From Emmonsiellopsis sp. PD_33 (taxonomy: Eukaryota > Ascomycota > Eurotiomycetes > Onygenales > Ajellomycetaceae), in contig JANTQF010000063.1 of the NCBI GenBank assembly GCA_032988165.1, positions 80,193 to 144,192 on the forward strand: a DNA stretch of 64,000 bases, written 5' to 3'. Position numbers and translations under genes: made by a program. Shown piece by piece: positions 60,363 to 64,000 of the stretch. Each line of letters opens with the position of its first letter. Within the stretch, counting starts at the first letter, position 1. A model generated the notes under the pieces. It was not told the origin of the DNA. It did no database searches and saw nothing but the letters and a program-made list of their open reading frames with translations.

Positions 60363-61390
60363 TTACCGACCCCACCCTTCCTTCCTCATCACCTCCCCCG
60401 TCCACTCCTCCAACCTCTCCGCAAGATTCTCATCCCTCGCCGCACCGCTCAGCCACCTCGGCTCCCCCCACCGCCGGAAGATTTCCAAATACATCCCGCT
60501 CTGCTCCGCCTTCATATCCCGGCTCGCCGCGCAGAACAAACTGGTCCACGACCCCTTATCAGCAGGCCATATCAATCCAAACACGCGCAAGACCGAAAAA
60601 ACACCCACCATGCCCGAGCCCGATTCCACCACCGACGCGGCGAGGTTCGTCTCGACTATACCCGGATGCACGCACGAAACCCAGATCTCCCCCTCCCCGC
60701 TCCGCGCACTGGGAGAGCCGGGCCCGTAGGTCCTGTGCAGGGTCTTGGTGTGCAGGATGTTAGCAAGCTTGCTCTGTCCGTAGCGCTGCCACGGGCCGCC
60801 GCTATCCCTAAGCGACAGGTCGGTGAAATTGATGCCGCCCTTGGGTGCGCCCAAGTGGCCTGATGAGGTGAGGTTCACGATGCGCACGCTGCCGGGAGGA
60901 AGCATCCTGGCCGTCCGCAGCATCAGCGGAAGCAGGCGCTCGGTCAATACCCAGTGCGCGAGGTAGTTGGTTTGCCACTGGGCCTCGTGGCCGTCTTTGG
61001 TTATTTGGAAGGGTGTCGCCATGATGCCAGCGTTGTTGACGAGGCCGTGCAGGGCTGTTTCGAGGGCGAGGAAGTTCTTGGCTGCTGCGACGACGCTGGT
61101 GAGGTCTGTGAGGTCCATTTGTAGGAGGTCGATGGTGGCTGTGGGGTTCGTCTTCTTGATGTTGGCGATGGCTGCTGTGCCCTTCTCTAGGGATCTGGTG
61201 CACATGTATACGTGGGCGCCGTGTTCTGCTAGGTGGGCTACGGTGTAGTAGCCTCTGTGGTTTGGTGAGATTAGCGATTCGGCCTTCGTGGTGAGAGGGG
61301 AGAGGGGAAGACTTACATGCCGGAATTCCCACCTGTGACTATGAATATCTTGCCCTTGAGATCGGGGAGAGTGTCGGGGTGGAAAGTCAT
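60363..61390 (-). CDS. Short-chain dehydrogenase/reductase
   Basis: NAD(P)-dependent oxidoreductase of the retinol-dehydrogenase/WWOX-like SDR branch; substrate unknown. Exons are 61317-61390 and 60363-61254, split by a 62-bp intron (GTAAGT...CCACAG, phase 2), 321 residues. Splicing rebuilds the cofactor motif TGGNSGIG (VTGGNSG in exon 1, then IGYYTVAHLAEHGAHVYMCT). Further motifs are LVNNAGIMA and NLTSSGHLG (catalytic Ser), the catalytic YGQSK, and VHPGIVETNL after it. No signal peptide, so it is probably cytosolic. It diverges from a bZIP transcription factor, and the shared spacer carries three copies of one motif. Confidence 0.93.
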
Positions 61391-61925
61391 GTTCAAAACG
61401 AGTACTTGGGCCAATGCGTGAAGGTGTAATACTAGGAAACCAGATGATTCAATGTCTTGGATTGAGTGCTGTGTTTTTGATAGTAATACGAAAGGGTAGG
61501 TCGAAATCAAGGTGCTGCTACGATATTTATATTACCCTTATTGAACTATGGCTGAGATACTTGCATCTTGGATGTTATTCTGAGCATTAGATATCGTGAG
61601 CAAGCTGCATGACCCTTGGACCAATTGCATCACATTCAACCTGGATAACAAGGAGAATCCCGAGTGAGCAAGTGAGCCAGCTGCATCAAGCGTGGAGCTC
61701 GCTGTCAGATCTATATAATTAGATGTGTTAAATCATGACTAAATCATGGCCCTGGTCCATACTAGGTGTGAGCAGGCTGCATGACGCTAGACCAGCCCAC
61801 GTTAGACCCTGGAATAACTAGCGGCATCTCAATTCCTCGCGGGATGTCATCCACTTCTTATAAACCCGGTTGCCTTCATCATCACCACTTTCATGATCAC
61901 CGCAATTCCAAAGTCCGCTAGCATC
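61391..61925. promoter_or_regulatory. Divergent promoter, dehydrogenase/bZIP, three repeated motifs
   Basis: A 535-bp spacer between divergent starts. It contains three same-orientation copies of GTGAGCAxGCTGCATGAC-like sequence at 61596-61623, 61672-61695 and 61768-61794. The first and third continue into a matching CT(T/A)GGACCA/CTAGACCA end. This could be a shared operator for both genes. Confidence 0.5.
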
Positions 61926-63048
61926 ATGAGTAGTAGTACGTATCAGCCTGCAAATTCAACTGCGCCACGCATCCAGCTCGCGTCCATGCCACAATTGGCC
62001 GAGGTACGGACCAGGCAGCCTTCAGTCACCCAAGACGACATGGCATGACTTGCTCACCACGTACAGGCGAGAAGCAGGGAAGACGACTGGACTGGGACCA
62101 AGGATGCCGCAGCACGGAGATGGGCGCAGACTAGACTCAACACAAGGGCATATCGTGAGTAGGGCCTTGTTTCTCTTTCGTCTAGACAGACCAGGAGTCA
62201 GGACCAGTCCGAGCAAAGGGTATCCAATTATCGAAACTAACAGCCCAGTAGGAAAACGCAAAGCCCTAGCAAAGAAAACCGAAGCATCCAGTTCCGCAAC
62301 TGGCGCCGGGACACTGACCAAATTAGAAGCGCTAGTCGAATGCTGGGACAATGAAAAGCAATCCGTCTCCACCGCCCCGGCATCCCATATCAAGCAACTA
62401 TACAATACGAGAAAACCCTTGCTGCCATATAAAACCAAAAAAGCGCGGTTCAAGATTATCTTCCCCCTCTGCCCAGACCACCTCATCACACTTCTCCAAT
62501 TCAACGCCCTCCGCGCCCTGGCTGTAAACCGCAGTCTAATCTCAGGCATCCTCATCACGCCGCTCGACTGTGACGAGGAAATTACCCACATCATCCCCTA
62601 CCCTACCAACCGCGAACTACTCCCCTCAACCCTCCTGCCCACCACCCTTCAACAAACAGTGCCGCACGGCGACTGGATCGACCTATTCCCGTGTCCCGAG
62701 GGACGAGACCGCCTTATCCGGGCCGCCGGCACCTTCGACGAGGACGAGCTGTGGGCCGACTGCATCGGCGGGCTGTACGAGGGCTTTCCCGACGACGAGA
62801 TCGAGCGACGCGGCATCATTGCGTGGTCGCCGCCCTGGGACATCACGGGGTGGGAGATGTCGGAGGGGTTTCTGAGGAAATGGCGGTGGTTGTTTGATGG
62901 GTTGCCGGGGATGTTGGAGGCGACGAATCGGTGGCGGGTAGAGAGGGGGGAGGAGCCGTTTGTTCATGATGACTGCATGTTGCATGCGGATGTGTGGCCA
63001 TTGTGTCGTCCTGCTATTTCTTTGTCATCGGCTGAGCTGGATGTTTAA
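61926..63048 (+). CDS. bZIP transcription factor with DUF3425 domain
   Basis: Fungal bZIP regulator. Exons are 61926-62003, 62067-62154 and 62249-63048, giving 321 residues. Donors are GTACGG and GTGAGT, acceptors GTACAG and GCCCAG. The basic region is split: exon 2 carries EDDWTGTKDAAARRWAQTRL and NTRAY, a divergent form of the fungal DWTG...RRxQNRxNQRAY pattern. Exon 3 resumes with GKRKALAKK. The C-terminal DUF3425 part spans about residues 140-300, with RFKIIFPLCPDHLITLLQFN, HGDWIDLFPCPEGRDRLIRA and SEGFLRKWRWLFDGLPGMLE. The frame of exon 3 runs open upstream through intron 2, so a simple scan gives a false N-terminus and loses the bZIP. It is probably nuclear and may regulate the divergent dehydrogenase. 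Confidence 0.8.
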
Positions 63049-63641
63049 GCCATTGGGTAGATGGACTATCAGTTCTCTGGGCGGTGGTCTTTAGCTGGCA
63101 TGACAATTTGCTTTCTATCCTGCTAGAACTTGGAGACCCATGCTCTTGTATCATCTATTGCGCTCTGTGTGCTTTCTCTGCTCTGTAGAATGTCGTTTGT
63201 CTGTAGTGGCCAACCCATCAGTCCGACTTGATGATATAATACTCTGTAAGCATTGTGATAGCGAGAGTGGCGAGGGTTGAACAAGGATGAAGCCCGACGC
63301 TGCTGGTAAAGGTCATTGGGGAGGGGAGCAGCGGCTCGGCTCGGTAGCCGCCCCCATAATCCTTTAACTAAGTTAACTTACTGGCTAGCTAGCTGACCCC
63401 TAGAAACAAAGATTCGAGCACCACATATCTTTTGCTGCCGCTCACGAGCATGGGGCTTCGCTCCTAAGTCAAACAATAAGTAAGCGGTTATCCGCTTTGT
63501 CACGCTCCCGTCAAACCCCCCGCATTCGTCTTGGAGAGGCAACATAGCTGGGTTGTTCCGCCTCGGACAGCTTCTCAAAGGGAAAAGAGGCTGCTACACG
63601 ATAACTACAGAGCTCCAGGAGAGCGTGTGGCTTGCGATGTA
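63049..63641. other. Intergenic region
   Basis: 3' flank of the bZIP gene and upstream DNA of the kinase-like gene. No RNA gene or repeat is recognised. Confidence 0.4.
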
Positions 63642-64000
63642 ATGTATTCGTCCCCGATTTTAAACGACACGGTTTCTGACCGAGCCAGGACCCAAAACAA
63701 CTTGCAACCCGTGATCATTAAAGGCACGCGACACTTCCGGCTGGAAACTGAACGCGATGTCCTTCATCGCTTCCAAACCCGAACCCCGTATATCCGACCG
63801 CTCCTTGATGAGATTATCGATCCATCAGACCCTCCAGCTATTGTTCTACGGCACTTGGATGATCACCTCTTGGATAACATCTTGAAGGGCAGGATACAGG
63901 TTATGCAAAGGGCATTATCTCATAAGGTAACCTACTCTCCCCCCATTCTTTCTTCTTTTCTTGGCTATCTGCCGGACCATTATCGTGGTTCGGATCTCAG
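63642..64000 (+). CDS. Protein-kinase-like gene, 5' part, cut by window end
   Basis: From an ATG at 63642 a frame reads LQPVIIKGTRHFRLETERDV, then PYIRPLLDEIIDP and AIVLRHLDDHLLDNI. This resembles the N-lobe and hinge of fungal eukaryotic-like protein kinases, with VIIKG as the ATP-lysine strand and ETERDVLHRF as the alpha-C helix. The exon probably ends at 63926 (donor GTAACC); the frame stays open to the window edge. Catalytic-loop motifs lie outside the window. An earlier exon may exist upstream. Confidence 0.55.
   Translation, partial: MYSSPILNDTVSDRARTQNNLQPVIIKGTRHFRLETERDVLHRFQTRTPYIRPLLDEIIDPSDPPAIVLRHLDDHLLDNILKGRIQVMQRALSHKVTYSPPILSSFLGYLPDHYRGSDL

Noticed and set aside
60299..60863. 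Two plus-strand Pro/Ser-rich frames of over 150 codons
   Set aside because: Antisense of the short-chain dehydrogenase C-terminus.

Overview
The window looks like nuclear DNA of a filamentous ascomycete. Genes carry short introns (about 50-95 bp, GT..AG, CTAAC-type branch points). Housekeeping genes are dense and on both strands, and they are separated by gene-poor, AT-rich blocks of dead LTR retrotransposons. The two transposons show almost no CpG and differ between their LTRs only by transitions. This pattern is known from Onygenales such as Coccidioides relatives, so that order is my best guess (inference, not proven).

Layout. 0.1-0.9 kb: a three-exon histone H4 gene (-). 2.7-5.0 kb: a glycogen-targeting protein phosphatase 1 subunit (CBM21, GAC1-like, -) with a long, probably spliced 5' leader. 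7.4-12.9 kb: dead Ty1/copia element A, with 112-bp LTRs and 5-bp target duplication. 12.9-20.7 kb: a gene-poor stretch holding a CpG-free relic. 20.7-23.1 kb: a Crinkler/RHS-like gene (SAM-like region, P-loop NTPase, nuclease-like C-terminus, -) whose first splice junction is irregular. 23.7-29.1 kb: dead copia element B, with 290-bp LTRs, inserted in a decayed reading frame.

30-36.6 kb: an NFKBIL1-like protein, a secreted serine beta-lactamase-like protein with a damaged splice donor, and a PRCC-family protein, all +. 36.6-51.4 kb: the complete 4,923-residue midasin gene MDN1 (-). It diverges from a CLC-type chloride transporter (+, 51.8-54.8 kb). 55.3-59.2 kb: pyrroline-5-carboxylate reductase (-) diverges from the CTD-kinase subunit CTK3 (+), followed by the U3 snoRNA-associated protein UTP16 (+). 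60.4-63.0 kb: a short-chain dehydrogenase (-) diverges from a bZIP/DUF3425 transcription factor (+), whose basic region lies in a different frame from its long C-terminal exon. Three copies of a roughly 24-28-bp motif lie between them. The window ends inside a protein-kinase-like gene.

Functional links: MDN1, UTP16, CTK3 and histone H4 serve ribosome biogenesis, transcription and chromatin. P5C reductase and the GAC1-like protein serve proline and glycogen metabolism. The accessory interest lies in the transposon-flanked Crinkler/RHS-like gene and the bZIP-dehydrogenase pair.
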